A DNA stretch of 32,537 bases from an uncultured Clostridia bacterium (GTDB lineage: Bacteria > Bacillota > Clostridia > Christensenellales > Pumilibacteraceae). This document shows, one piece after another, positions 16,005 through 25,800 of this stretch; position 1 is the stretch's first letter; the number at the start of each line of letters is the position of its first letter. The stretch covers positions 1 to 32,537 of the forward strand of contig CALWBH010000093.1 in the NCBI GenBank assembly GCA_944376015.1. The letters are read 5' to 3'. The notes below the pieces were generated by a model that was not told the DNA's origin, made no database searches, and saw only the letters and a list, made by a program, of their open reading frames with translations. Both the position numbers and the translations under genes were made by a program.

Positions 16005-18782
16005 TCATTTCTTCTTTGACTTGTCATCATTGCGTACCGCCGGCTTTATCTTATCGTCATTGCGTACCGCCGACACGGACTCGTTTTCTTCTATCACCTG
16101 AGCGGCTTTCTTCTGCTCGCGGTATTCGGCAATAACGCGCTCTTCTTCCGCGCGCTGCTGTTCTTCCTGCGCCGCCTTGACTTCCACGGGCTGAACGCCG
16201 ATATTTATCTTGCTTATCACCGCGCCGAGTATGGACACTACGCCGTAAGACGCAAGCACGACGGTGGACATAAACAGTATATCCTGAGTTACCAGCACTT
16301 GCACCGCTTCGTCCGTGCCTTCCGCCTCCACGAAATACTGAACGCCGAACAGTCCGTGCAAGGCTATCGTTCCCACGAGACAGCAAGCGAGCGTTACCAC
16401 TACGAGCACCACGCGGTAAGCATTGAAAGGATGGCTGAGTTTAAGCAGTACCATATAGCCGGCATACGTCAACGTTATGGTGACCATCGTCGTAAACGTC
16501 TGATTGTAATATCCGAAATAATCCGCCGCGCTTTGATCCACGCCGCCCGCGTAAACGGTCGCCCAATAGATATAAACCGCCATAACGGCAAGCGTAAGCG
16601 TTATGCCGCCCGGCGCGGCGCTTTTCAGCATGTTGCCGAGGAACCGACCTTCCACCCGATCTTTGTTGACTTGAAGGGCAAGAAAAAGCGACGGAACCGC
16701 GGTAATGAAAAGCTCGTACATAAGCGTTTGCTCGGTAGTGAAAAAGTAAGGCTTTTCCATTATGAGCGCTATCGCCGACAAAAGCACCGTCATTATCGTT
16801 TTCATGAGATACAGCGACGAAGCTTTCGCGATGTTGTTTATAACGCGTCTGCCTTCGACCACAACGTCGGGCATGGACGTGAAATTATTGTCCATAAGCA
16901 CGAGATGCGCGACGTTTCTCGCCGCCTCCGCTCCGCTCGCCACCGAAAGCGCGCAGTCCGCCTGGCGCATGGCAAGTATGTCGTTAACGCCGTCGCCCGT
17001 CATCGCGACGGTATGACCCTTGCTCTTCATGCTACGGACGAGTATGCTCTTCTGTTCAGGAGTGACTCTGCCGAAAACGGTATAACGGTCTGCGGCTTCC
17101 ATGACTTCCTGATTGCTCAGTCCTTCGAGAGAGATGTACTTATCCGCGTTCTCCACGCCCACACGGCGGGCGACTTCCGCAACGGTTATGGGATTGTCTC
17201 CCGAAATGACCTTGACCGCAACGTCGTTTTCCTTGAACCATTTTATGGTATCCGCCGCGTCTTCCCTGATATGGTCTTCGATAACTATAAGGCATATCGG
17301 ACGGCGCAGAGAAGGAAGCTTGTTGTTTTTGATGTCCGCGGGCGAATGCGCGAGACACATCACGCGGTAGCCCTGACTCGCGTTCTCGTCGATAAGCCGC
17401 TTTATCCTTACGCCCATATCGCTGAGAACGTACTCGGGCGCGCCGAGCATGTAAGTGCCCATTTCTTCGAACGTGACCGCGCTAAGTTTGCGATCGGACG
17501 AGAAAGGCAGAATCGTAACGGGTCGGAATTTGAGATTGTATCCGAACTTATCCGCAAGCGCAAGCGCTGTCTGATTATTGTCTTCCGTAGCGCTCAACAT
17601 CGAGCCTATGATATCGCCCACGGCAAAGCCGTCTCCGCCGCCCTTTATCTCGATAACGCGCTTGACCGACATCGAACCGTCAGTTATCGTACCCGTTTTG
17701 TCAAGACAAAGCACGTCGACGCGCGCAAGCATTTCTATGCAGTACATATTCTTGACCATTGCGCGGCGGCGGGCAAGCCTGAGCATGGAAGCGGTGAGCG
17801 CCACGCTGGTAAGCAGGAACATACCCGACGGTATCATTCCGATTATCGCGCCGCTGACCGACGTTATCACGGCGTAAAACAAATGCCCGGTACCGCGTCC
17901 CCAGAGATCCCCTTTCGGACCGAGCGTAGGTTCGTATATGTTGTACGTCCTTATAAACATAAATATCGCTATGGGGATCATAATGATCGATACTACTTTT
18001 ATTATAAGGTTGATCGCGTTATTGAGCTCGCTCTTGGTTTTTTTGTATTTTTTGGCATAAGAAGCGAGCGTTTCCACGTAATTTTCGTCGCCGATCTTAT
18101 TTACCTGCGCGCGACACGACCCCGATGTTACGTACGACCCCGAATATACGGTATCGCCTACGCCCTTATGTATGGGAACGCTTTCGCCCGTAAGCATTGA
18201 CTCGTTAACTTCGCACTCGCCCTGCACTATAACCGAATCCGCGCATATCTGTTTGCCCGTCTCAAGCAGAATAATGTCGTCGAGCACCACTTCGCTGACG
18301 TTTATCGCTTTTGACTTTCCGTCGCGGAGCACCACGGCGGAAGGCGCGGTCACGAGCTTGAGTTTGTCTATTGCCATTTTCGCTTTGACTTCCTGAATAA
18401 TACCTATCATGGTATTTACGAGTATAATGACCACAAACAAAAATTTGCTCCAATCCTCGGCAAAATCGACGACAAGCGCCATTGCAATGAATACGACAAG
18501 CACGACCAGATTGAGATAAGTACATACGTTGGACACTATTATCCTGCCGTACGATTTTCCGCCGCTCTTACTCGTTATATTGACATATCCGTCTTCGGTA
18601 CGTTTCTTAACCTGTTCGTCTATAAGTCCGACGTCGGGCGAAGGTTCGTAGCGCTCCGCGCTCGAAGAAGAGGCGCGTTTTGTCTTTTTCAACGCGCGCT
18701 TTTTCTTACCGTGAGCGGACGTATAATCGAGCAGATCCATTGTGGACAAGCTCTTACTGCTTTTAGATTCCGTCGTTAACAT
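16005..18782 (-). CDS. Cation-transporting P-type ATPase (CtpE-like)
   Basis: A 925-aa membrane pump that uses ATP to move a cation. Landmarks in order: TGES (198-201) in the actuator domain, IPSGM (317-321) in the ion-site helix, DKTGT (361-365) with the phosphorylated Asp361, GAPE (447-450), SGDNP (527-531) and TGDGVND (595-601), plus about ten TM helices. SVASGAEAARNVAHLVLMDN resembles the CtpE group, known as Ca2+ importers in mycobacteria. The usual PEGL is replaced by PSGM, so the ion is uncertain. The tail after the last TM is charged, coiled-coil-like (EEQQRAEEERVIAEYREQ) and ends in two AVRNDDK copies. The ATG at 18782 sits seven bases after a consensus -10 and lacks a ribosome binding site; the next in-frame ATG is codon 15. 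Confidence 0.92.
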   Translation of the reverse strand: MLTTESKSSKSLSTMDLLDYTSAHGKKKRALKKTKRASSSSAERYEPSPDVGLIDEQVKKRTEDGYVNITSKSGGKSYGRIIVSNVCTYLNLVVLVVFIAMALVVDFAEDWSKFLFVVIILVNTMIGIIQEVKAKMAIDKLKLVTAPSAVVLRDGKSKAINVSEVVLDDIILLETGKQICADSVIVQGECEVNESMLTGESVPIHKGVGDTVYSGSYVTSGSCRAQVNKIGDENYVETLASYAKKYKKTKSELNNAINLIIKVVSIIMIPIAIFMFIRTYNIYEPTLGPKGDLWGRGTGHLFYAVITSVSGAIIGMIPSGMFLLTSVALTASMLRLARRRAMVKNMYCIEMLARVDVLCLDKTGTITDGSMSVKRVIEIKGGGDGFAVGDIIGSMLSATEDNNQTALALADKFGYNLKFRPVTILPFSSDRKLSAVTFEEMGTYMLGAPEYVLSDMGVRIKRLIDENASQGYRVMCLAHSPADIKNNKLPSLRRPICLIVIEDHIREDAADTIKWFKENDVAVKVISGDNPITVAEVARRVGVENADKYISLEGLSNQEVMEAADRYTVFGRVTPEQKSILVRSMKSKGHTVAMTGDGVNDILAMRQADCALSVASGAEAARNVAHLVLMDNNFTSMPDVVVEGRRVINNIAKASSLYLMKTIMTVLLSAIALIMEKPYFFTTEQTLMYELFITAVPSLFLALQVNKDRVEGRFLGNMLKSAAPGGITLTLAVMAVYIYWATVYAGGVDQSAADYFGYYNQTFTTMVTITLTYAGYMVLLKLSHPFNAYRVVLVVVTLACCLVGTIALHGLFGVQYFVEAEGTDEAVQVLVTQDILFMSTVVLASYGVVSILGAVISKINIGVQPVEVKAAQEEQQRAEEERVIAEYREQKKAAQVIEENESVSAVRNDDKIKPAVRNDDKSKKK

Positions 18783-18788
18783 AACTTA

Positions 18789-18817
18789 ATTATAACCGCA
18801 CCGTTCCCGTTTGTCAA
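18789..18817 (-). promoter_or_regulatory. Perfect consensus promoter giving a probably leaderless ATPase mRNA
   Basis: TTGACA (18817-18812), 17 bases, TATAAT (18794-18789) on the minus strand: a full consensus sigma-A promoter. Six bases separate the -10 from the ATG at 18782, so the expected transcript start is the A of the start codon or a base beside it. Confidence 0.85.
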
Positions 18818-18960
18818 TCCGTATTTTTGCGATATATGCGTTTTTAATGTACTTTTTAAGTTGCGCGCGCCACTAACGCCTGAGCGCCGAGAAATAATGA
18901 GCGCATTGATCTTTGCGCGCTCTAAAACTCTGTAAAACATATTTACGGGCGCGTTTGACA

Positions 18961-19001
18961 AAAGAAAAAGGCGTAAACGGAGTCCGAACTCCGTTTACGC
19001 C
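18961..19001 (-). terminator. Strong terminator closing the surface-lipoprotein operon
   Basis: A perfect 14-bp stem (18970-18983 with 18988-19001) has a 4-nt loop and is followed on the minus strand by TTTTTCTTTTG. It begins 16 bp past the stop of the LRR lipoprotein at 19017. Confidence 0.92.
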
Positions 19002-19016
19002 GCCACTGCTTTTCTT

Positions 19017-20249
19017 TCAGGAAAGCACCGTTTTTGCGGTAAGTTCGATATAGTCGACATTCATGCCGAGATATCCGACGGTTTCAAAAGATATCGTATT
19101 TTCTCCTTCGTCGAGAGAAATCTCGGCAACTTCATACGTTTGCCAATTATACCAATTGAAATCGGCTCCCGGACTGAGTATGGTAAAGTCTTCCGTTATC
19201 GCTGCCGTTCCGTTTACGGTAAGCTTGAGAAATTCGGAGAACGGAACGTCGGAAGAATGTCTGCCTACGCATATTGCAAGAGAGACTTTCGTCGAAGAAA
19301 CGGAATTAACCTTAAATTCGATCACCTTGCCCGAACCGCCGCCGCCCGCGCTGATAAACGCGTTGCCGCTTGCCCCGCTCGTCGCGTCCGTCATCGGGCT
19401 CCAACCCGAAAGCGTAGCGTTTTCGCATTCATACCTGTAAGTTTGAGCTTTTCCGTAAAGCTTCCACGTCTTACCGTTAACGTTTACGTCGGACGGTTCG
19501 CCAAGCGAAGAAATGTACGCGCCCGGAGATATACCGGCGTCAAGATAAATAAGTCCTACTTTCCCGAACAGACCTCCGCAAGCGTCCTCGTCCGTAGCCA
19601 AAGCGCTTACCGATCCGCTTTCGACATAAAGCACGTTAAGCGAGTCGCAACCGTCAAAGGCGTCGGCGCCTATACTCTTTACTTCCGCGCCGATGTATAT
19701 CTCTTTTAAAGACGTCACGTTATTAAAAGCCCTATCCGATATTTTAGTTCCTATTCCCGCCGTTACCAGCGAAGCCGGAAGATAATAAAGCGCGAATTCT
19801 TTATCCGCATAGTACTGTTTTACCGCGACGCAATCGGCATACATCTTCTGTCCGAACACGTATCCGAACATAGCGCTCTCTCCCGTAGCGTTAGACGAGC
19901 TACCCGTGAAAGGAAGAACGATATTCCGAAGTGCGGAACAACCGCCGAACGCCCCTTGCCCGATTGCGGTCACGCTGTTCGGAACGGTAATCGAAGTAAG
20001 CGATATATTGCCCGAAAATGCGTTTGCCGCTATTTCCTTAACCGGTTTGCCGTTATATTCGGCAGGTACGGAAACCGATTCGCCCTTCCCCGCGTAACTC
20101 ATAACGACATAATAATCGCCTTCCGACGAAAGTTCGTAGACAAAGCCGTTTGTCGGCTGCTCCCCGCAAGCCGTCATACAAAATACGGAAACGCCTAAAA
20201 TAAGTGCGGTAATTATCGCTATTGCGATTGTTTTAGATATCCTCTTCAT
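19017..20249 (-). CDS. Leucine-rich-repeat lipoprotein with C-terminal CBM-like domain (A)
   Basis: A 410-aa predicted surface lipoprotein. The signal peptide ends in MTAC (Cys28). Residues about 38-240 hold BspA-type LRR_5 repeats (VKEIAANAFSGNISLTSITVPNSV, AIGQGAFGGCSALRNIVLP, ISDRAFNNVTSLKEIYIG, SIGADAFDGCDSLNVLYVE). Residues about 270-405 form a beta-sandwich-like domain resembling CBM6/CBM35: YECENATLSG, SAGGGGSGKVIEFKVN, SEFLKLTVNG, ISLDEGENTISFE, NVDYIEL. BspA repeats bind proteins or surfaces, and CBM domains bind sugars; the real ligand is unknown. The start overlaps the stop of the preceding gene as ATGA and has GGAGG seven bases upstream. It is the last gene of the group and a paralogue of the protein before it. 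Confidence 0.88.
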   Translation of the reverse strand: MKRISKTIAIAIITALILGVSVFCMTACGEQPTNGFVYELSSEGDYYVVMSYAGKGESVSVPAEYNGKPVKEIAANAFSGNISLTSITVPNSVTAIGQGAFGGCSALRNIVLPFTGSSSNATGESAMFGYVFGQKMYADCVAVKQYYADKEFALYYLPASLVTAGIGTKISDRAFNNVTSLKEIYIGAEVKSIGADAFDGCDSLNVLYVESGSVSALATDEDACGGLFGKVGLIYLDAGISPGAYISSLGEPSDVNVNGKTWKLYGKAQTYRYECENATLSGWSPMTDATSGASGNAFISAGGGGSGKVIEFKVNSVSSTKVSLAICVGRHSSDVPFSEFLKLTVNGTAAITEDFTILSPGADFNWYNWQTYEVAEISLDEGENTISFETVGYLGMNVDYIELTAKTVLS

Positions 20250-21541
20250 GCCGATACCTCCGCGGTTTTTATTTCGGTGCCTTTAACCGATTTAAGGTAA
20301 ATGCAATCGAAGTTGGACGCTATGCCCTCTATCGCGCAAGTTCTGAATGTTATTGTATTGACCTCGTCCGCTTTAAGATCGATCGCCGAAAGCGCGTATT
20401 CCTGCCAATTCGCCCATGTTACGGTGTCGCAAGGCGCCACGGCAAAATCAGGAACCGTAACGCGTTCCCCGTTCACGTAAAGTTCCATAAGTTCGGAAAA
20501 CATTATATATCCGTTGGGATGTCCGCCGAGTCTTATCGAAAGCATAGCCGTAGCGTCAGACGAAACGGTAAACCCGAAAGTCACCGATTTTCCGCTGCCG
20601 CCGTTGCCGAACCCGACGTATTTGTTCCCGCTGCTTGTGTCCGAATCGCCTATGAGCGCGCCGTCAAGCGTTGCGTTTTCCGCTTCGAACGTCAGTTTTT
20701 CGAACGCCGATTCGTAATCGAGCACGTCGTATTTCGTCCCGTCCACCAGACCGCGCTCGGTTATAGCCATCGCGTTAAGAAAATCGCTCCGCTCGGAAGC
20801 TACGACGTTCTCGGAAACGTAAAGATTGTCGCAGTTACCCGCCAGCCCGCCGTAAGAAGAAAGTCCGGTTATTCCTTTCGCTATGGCGGGACTGCAAACG
20901 TAAAGATCGCTGAATGACGAACAGCCCGCAAACACGTTGGCATCTATCTCGTTCACACGCTCTCCGAGCACCACCGAACGCAGACCCGTCATGCCGTAAA
21001 AGGATCCGTAATTCAGCTTTTCTCCCCTGAATACGACCTTTTCCAACGATGTGGGTATATAATAAGTCGAATAATCCTCGTCTTCGTTGTATACCTGATC
21101 GGTAGGAACGGAATTGGGATATGACGAACTTCCGAAAATATAACCGAATACCGATTTGGCGCGCGTCGCCCCGACAGATTCTCCTATAAAAGGAACGGAT
21201 ATCTCGCGCAAACCCGTGCAGCCCGTAAAAGCGCCTTTTCCTATGTTCGTAATGCTGTCGGGAATATTGACGGACGTAAGCGTCGTACAGTTCTTAAACG
21301 CTTTCTGATTTATCGCTTTAACGGGCAGTCCTTCGTATTGCGCGGGAATACTCAGTTCGCTCCCCGTAAAATTGATCGTACCCGTGACGACGTAGAACTG
21401 TTTGTCGTTACTTATGGTAAGCACAAGCCCACCTGTGTCTTCGTCGGCTTCCTGCTTTCCGCAGGCGGTAATCGACAACGCGAATACCGCCATACATACA
21501 AGCAGAACCAACGCCAATAATTTTTTTAACTTATTCTTCAT
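20246..21541 (-). CDS. Leucine-rich-repeat lipoprotein with C-terminal CBM-like domain (B)
   Basis: A 431-aa paralogue of the next gene with the same plan. The signal peptide ends in ITAC (Cys27). BspA-type LRR_5 repeats follow at about 60-250 (AINQKAFKNCTTLTSVNIPD, NIGKGAFTGCTGLREISVP, INEIDANVFAGCSSF-type turns). The C-terminal CBM6/35-like domain occupies about 290-425: FEAENATLDG, GNGGSGKSVTFGF, SELMELYVNG, WQEYALSAIDL, NTITFRT, NFDCIYL. Both paralogues share an odd inserted segment after the second repeat (GATRAKSVFGYIFGSS here, SAMFGYVFGQ in the sister), so they arose by duplication. The start ATG 21541 has GGAG six bases upstream; an earlier TTG would fall on the ribosome binding site itself. 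It ends in ATGA overlap with the sister gene. Confidence 0.88.
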   Translation of the reverse strand: MKNKLKKLLALVLLVCMAVFALSITACGKQEADEDTGGLVLTISNDKQFYVVTGTINFTGSELSIPAQYEGLPVKAINQKAFKNCTTLTSVNIPDSITNIGKGAFTGCTGLREISVPFIGESVGATRAKSVFGYIFGSSSYPNSVPTDQVYNEDEDYSTYYIPTSLEKVVFRGEKLNYGSFYGMTGLRSVVLGERVNEIDANVFAGCSSFSDLYVCSPAIAKGITGLSSYGGLAGNCDNLYVSENVVASERSDFLNAMAITERGLVDGTKYDVLDYESAFEKLTFEAENATLDGALIGDSDTSSGNKYVGFGNGGSGKSVTFGFTVSSDATAMLSIRLGGHPNGYIMFSELMELYVNGERVTVPDFAVAPCDTVTWANWQEYALSAIDLKADEVNTITFRTCAIEGIASNFDCIYLKSVKGTEIKTAEVSA

Positions 21542-21562
21542 CTCTGTCTCCAATAGTCGCGC

Positions 21563-22822
21563 TTACGCCTGACCCGCGCTTATCTCGACTCCTGCGGTTG
21601 TCAGTTTTATACTCTTGAAGTTATATGCTATATTATCATTGTTGCTCTTGGATGTGAAAGTTATCGTGTTCGCTCCTTCCCGAAGCTGTATGTTGCCCAG
21701 ACTGCCGTCGCGGAATTCTTCCCAACCCGCACTCTCGGGAGTGAAATCGGTATAACCCGCATAAGGAGTATTATTAACGGTTATGTCGTAAAGCTGACTT
21801 ATGGGAAGTCCCGTGCCTTCTTTTGCAAGCGACATTATAAGCTCCGCTTCGCATGCCGCGGACGAATTTATCGTGAAGGTTACCACCGCGCCGCCCGCAG
21901 CCGTTCCGCCAAGATATCCGTTCGGATTTGCGTTTACTCCCGAATACGTCGCGTCTACCGCATTGAATACGGTACGGTTTTCCGTTTTTCCGCATACTAC
22001 GCAGCTATGGCTGTCTTTTCCGCTCGCGTCGCTCCACTCGCCCCACGAATGTTCTCCGAGTCCTCCGCTCGTGAACGTTTCCGTTCCGTTTGCTCCGCAT
22101 ACGCAGGACTTGTAGTACACTGCGGGAGACGTGCAGGTTGCCGCGCTCTTCAAGTATTCGTCTTTTATCACTTCCCGATCATAGACGTGCGCCGCAAGCT
22201 CGCCGTACTCTTCGCCGCATTCTTTGCATTCCGCTTTCTCGGTGCAGGTAGCCGTACCGCCGCTGTGCGCCTCTTTTCCTTCCGTCGCGTCGCAGTTAGC
22301 GCACTTATACCAATGTCCGGACGCGTCGTGCTGAAGTACGGTATACGAATGTGCAAGCGCGCTGCCGCTTTCGAACGTTTCCGTTCCCTTCTCGCCGCAT
22401 ACGCAGGACTTGTAGTACACCGCCGGCGACGTGCAGGTTGCCGCGCTCTTCAAGTATTCGTCTTTTACCACTTCCCGATCATAGACGTGCGCCGCAAGCT
22501 CGCCGTATTCTTCGCCGCAGACCGCACATTCCGCTTTCGCGGTGCAGGTAGCCGTACCGCCGCTGTGCCCCGTGGCTTCGACTACTACGGGCGCGCTTAT
22601 TTCGTTTTTACCGTTTTCGTCCGAAAACATTTTTCCGCAGCCGTCGCACTTCCAATATGCTTCATAGCCGTCTTGCGTGCATGTTGCCGCTTTTTCCGTC
22701 ACAGCGGTCAGTTCGTGAGTGTGTGCCGCGGGCGCTTCTTCTCCGCACGCGGTCATTATTACCGACCCGAAGACCAGTACTGCCGCGATCGCCATTACAA
22801 TCCAAAATTTGATTTTTTTCAT
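21563..22822 (-). CDS. Lipoprotein with Cys-x-x-Cys repeats and C-terminal CBM-like domain
   Basis: A 419-aa surface lipoprotein. The signal peptide ends in MTAC (Cys26). Residues 34-285 are Cys-rich, His-rich repeats of a type common in clostridial surface proteins: TCTQDGYEAYWKCDGCGKMF (about 48), then two 100-residue units (86-185 and 186-285), each with CxxC pairs such as AECAVCGEEYGE, YYKSCVCG and YKCANCD. These may bind metal or form small zinc-ribbon-like folds; that is inference. Residues about 286-412 resemble the terminal domains of the two LRR neighbours (VDATYSGVNAN, GAVVTFTIN, SQLYDITVNN, IQLREGANTITF). AAGGAG follows directly after the GH3 stop, seven bases from ATG 22822, so the genes are tightly coupled. 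Confidence 0.85.
   Translation of the reverse strand: MKKIKFWIVMAIAAVLVFGSVIMTACGEEAPAAHTHELTAVTEKAATCTQDGYEAYWKCDGCGKMFSDENGKNEISAPVVVEATGHSGGTATCTAKAECAVCGEEYGELAAHVYDREVVKDEYLKSAATCTSPAVYYKSCVCGEKGTETFESGSALAHSYTVLQHDASGHWYKCANCDATEGKEAHSGGTATCTEKAECKECGEEYGELAAHVYDREVIKDEYLKSAATCTSPAVYYKSCVCGANGTETFTSGGLGEHSWGEWSDASGKDSHSCVVCGKTENRTVFNAVDATYSGVNANPNGYLGGTAAGGAVVTFTINSSAACEAELIMSLAKEGTGLPISQLYDITVNNTPYAGYTDFTPESAGWEEFRDGSLGNIQLREGANTITFTSKSNNDNIAYNFKSIKLTTAGVEISAGQA
22064..22567. repeat. Two near-identical 204-bp direct repeats, 300 bp apart, inside the Cys-rich lipoprotein gene
   Basis: Copies 22364-22567 and 22064-22267 encode residues 86-153 and 186-253, matching at 61 of 68 residues with long identical DNA runs. 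The intervening 32 codons are only distantly alike, so the two 100-codon units are much more similar in their first two thirds than in the rest. Confidence 0.9.
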
Positions 22823-22835
22823 CTTTTTACTCCTT

Positions 22836-25800
22836 TTACATCGACTGTGAATAATCGAACTCCTGTTTTTTTAATTTATCTGCGCGTTTTTTTAAAACAA
22901 AACCGAGTACCGACATAACAGTACAGCCCAATGCGCAGACGGCAAATAACACTTGAATCGAAATTATGAGAACCTGCCACCACGGCATTACTTTGACGAA
23001 GACGTCGGTTACCGAAACTCCGTTCATCGCGTTGGAGTGAAGCTGAGTGTAAAGTATGCGTTTGCACGCTTCGCGAACGGCAAGACGAACGTAATTATTG
23101 TTTTCGTAAGGCTTGAAAGCTTCGGGATTCGTCGTGGGCATCCAATAGTCGTTGCCTGCGAGAATACCCGCGGCATACGCTTCCGCCGATTGCATATGCG
23201 GACCGGCGCCCGCGTCTGTCTCCATAATGCCGACAAAGCCCCATTCGTTGCGAAGCACGTCCGTCATCAGTCCTTTGTGAGCGCCCGCCCAAATCGCGCC
23301 GATTCTGTTGAGAGAGGACATAAGACCGTTGGCTTTACCTTTGACAACGCCCGTTTCGAAGGGTTTGAGATAAATTTCTCTGATAGTCTGTTCGTTCGCC
23401 CAGGTGGATATACCGCAACGCGCGTCTTCCTGTTCGTTAAGCGCAAAATGTTTTGCGAATACAATCACGCCCATTTCGATAAGCCCCTTTACTTCGCTTG
23501 CGAACATCTCTCCGGAAATATAAGGATCTTCGCTGTAATACTCCCAATTTCTGCCGCCGAGCGGAGACCTGTGCATATTAACGCCTGGTCCGTAAAGTCC
23601 CGTAATGCCTGCGTGCAGACAGTCCATGCCGAAACTGCGACCGACTTCGTATACGAGTTTGTTATTAAACGTCTGAGCAAGCAGTACTTCGTTGGGATAT
23701 GCCATATAGTTATCGAGAGAAGTAGCCGCCATTATCCCCTGCGGACCGTCCTTGCTCTTTCCGCCGGGAGCGCCCACGGTTGCGGAGCCGCAAATATTGA
23801 GATAGCCCGAAGTAACCATTTCGTTCTGTTCGCGCCAGGTCATCTGATCGAGCAGCTTTTCCCACTCCTCGTTTTTGTAATCCATATTGATCATCATTGC
23901 GAGATTATAACCGTTGTCGGCGCCGTAAACGGGCGACGGAACTTCGTCGTTCGTTTTTTCGACTACTCCGCCGTACTGCATATCGCGAACGAAAACGCTG
24001 TTCGTGCATTTAAGGCTTACGGGAGCTTTCGGGTAAGATCTTTCCCAGTTGTCTCTCGTGAGATACTCGATCTTCTGGTCGGAAGTGCCCTCGTAAAGGT
24101 TGATGTCGGCGTTATCGAAACGGTTGGTTATTTCGGTATTTGCGGAATACGAATACTTCTCGTAATCGTCTGCCGCGACGTTTATTTTCTCGCAAAGCGC
24201 TTTGTTGCCCGAGACGGCATCGCCGTTTGCGTCGTACATTCCGCTCTTGCCTTTTTCGGCAAGAATATTGTTAAGCGCGTCGTGAGCGTCAAAGCCGGTC
24301 GCAATGTAGTAGTCGCCCGCTTCGAGAATATAAGTTTTTTTACCGTAAGAATCGTAAGTTTTAAAGCTCTCTTCGGGAATGAACACGGAGACTTTTTCAC
24401 GGTCGCCTGGATTGAGCGTTTTGGTTTTTGCGTATCCCGCGAGCTCTACGGACGCCTTTTCTATACCGACCCGAACGTCGTAATCGGTATAAGGTTTCTG
24501 GACGTATATCTGCACTACTTCCTTGCCCGAATTGGAGTTACCCGTAACGTTACCGTTATTTCGCACGTCGAGAGTTACTTCCCAACCGCCGTCGACAGCC
24601 TTGACCTCGTAGTTTTCATAAACGAAATCGGCGTAAGTTTCGCCCCATCCGAAAGGATAAGCGACTTCGTCGGAATATTTCCAATTCCCGCTGCCTGCCG
24701 TAACTCCGACGGACGTCGAAGCGGAAGGGTTACCGAGAATACAGTCCTCGTACCGCGTTTCGTAATAACGGTATCCGACATAAATTCCTTCCTGATAAAC
24801 GACGTACTTGTCGTTATGAGAGTACGGCGAGTATGCGGGAACGTCTCCCGAAAGCTCGGTAAACGTACTGTGTCCGAAATTGACGGACGACGGCGCGGAG
24901 TAACTGTCGTATACGAAGGTATCGGTAAGTCTGCCCGAAGGCGGGATTTTTCCGCTGAGAGCCGCCGCGACGCCTTCGCAGGAAGCGCGACCGCCTATGC
25001 CGACATAAACGCACGCGTCGATATCGTAAGTCACGATATGTTTGAGCGACATCGGGTTCGTGGTATTGAGCAGCAATACTACGCTGTCAAGTTTGCCCTG
25101 CGCTTTGAGATTGCATATACCTTTGAGCATACCCGCTTCTTCTTCGGTCAAATCCAGATAATCGTTATCCGTATAATTGACGGAATTCGTATAATCGCCG
25201 GCATAAGAGCGCAGCCAGTTAAGATCTCCCGCTTCGCCCGAATTTCTCGATATAGCCATAATCCCTACGCCGCCCTCTACGGACGCTATCGCGTCGGAAG
25301 ATATCGATGTAAATGGCACTTCGTTCACGATAAAATTGTGAAACTTGTGATCCATCGTACCCGCCGACCACGAAACGGAGTTATAGAATATGCCGTACTG
25401 TCCGTCGGGAATATCGCGGTAATATCTCCAAAGAGTTCCGTTCACCGAATAATCGAGATCTTCGAAAGCGGTTTTAAGATTGACTGCGTTTTTAACTTCC
25501 ATCTGACCCGATCCGACGCCCGAATACAGCCAGTTTTGCGAAGTAATACCGAAAAAGTTCAGTTCGTCGCTTGTCTTTACCGGCAATGCGCCGTCATTCC
25601 AAAGCACGACGCTGCCTTCCGCAACGGCTTGGGTAGACACCTCCATCGCGTATTCGCGCTGAGAATCGTCATCGAAACCGCCGACGTAATCCATAAAATC
25701 CGTTTCTGCGTTCGTTATCGTTTCACCGCCCTCTTTGCTGATACGTTTGTATGGATTTATACCGAGAAAACCGTTTATGGAATTCGCGTTGTCCGCCGCT

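Noticed and set aside
16299-18200. A 633-codon open frame on the plus strand opposite the P-type ATPase
   Set aside because: Composition is His/Arg/Tyr-rich nonsense, with no family motif, and it lies wholly inside a gene with all P-type ATPase motifs.
22064-22567. Possible CRISPR or transposon repeat
   Set aside because: The two 204-bp copies are in frame within one lipoprotein gene and encode protein repeats; there are no short spacers or terminal inverted repeats.
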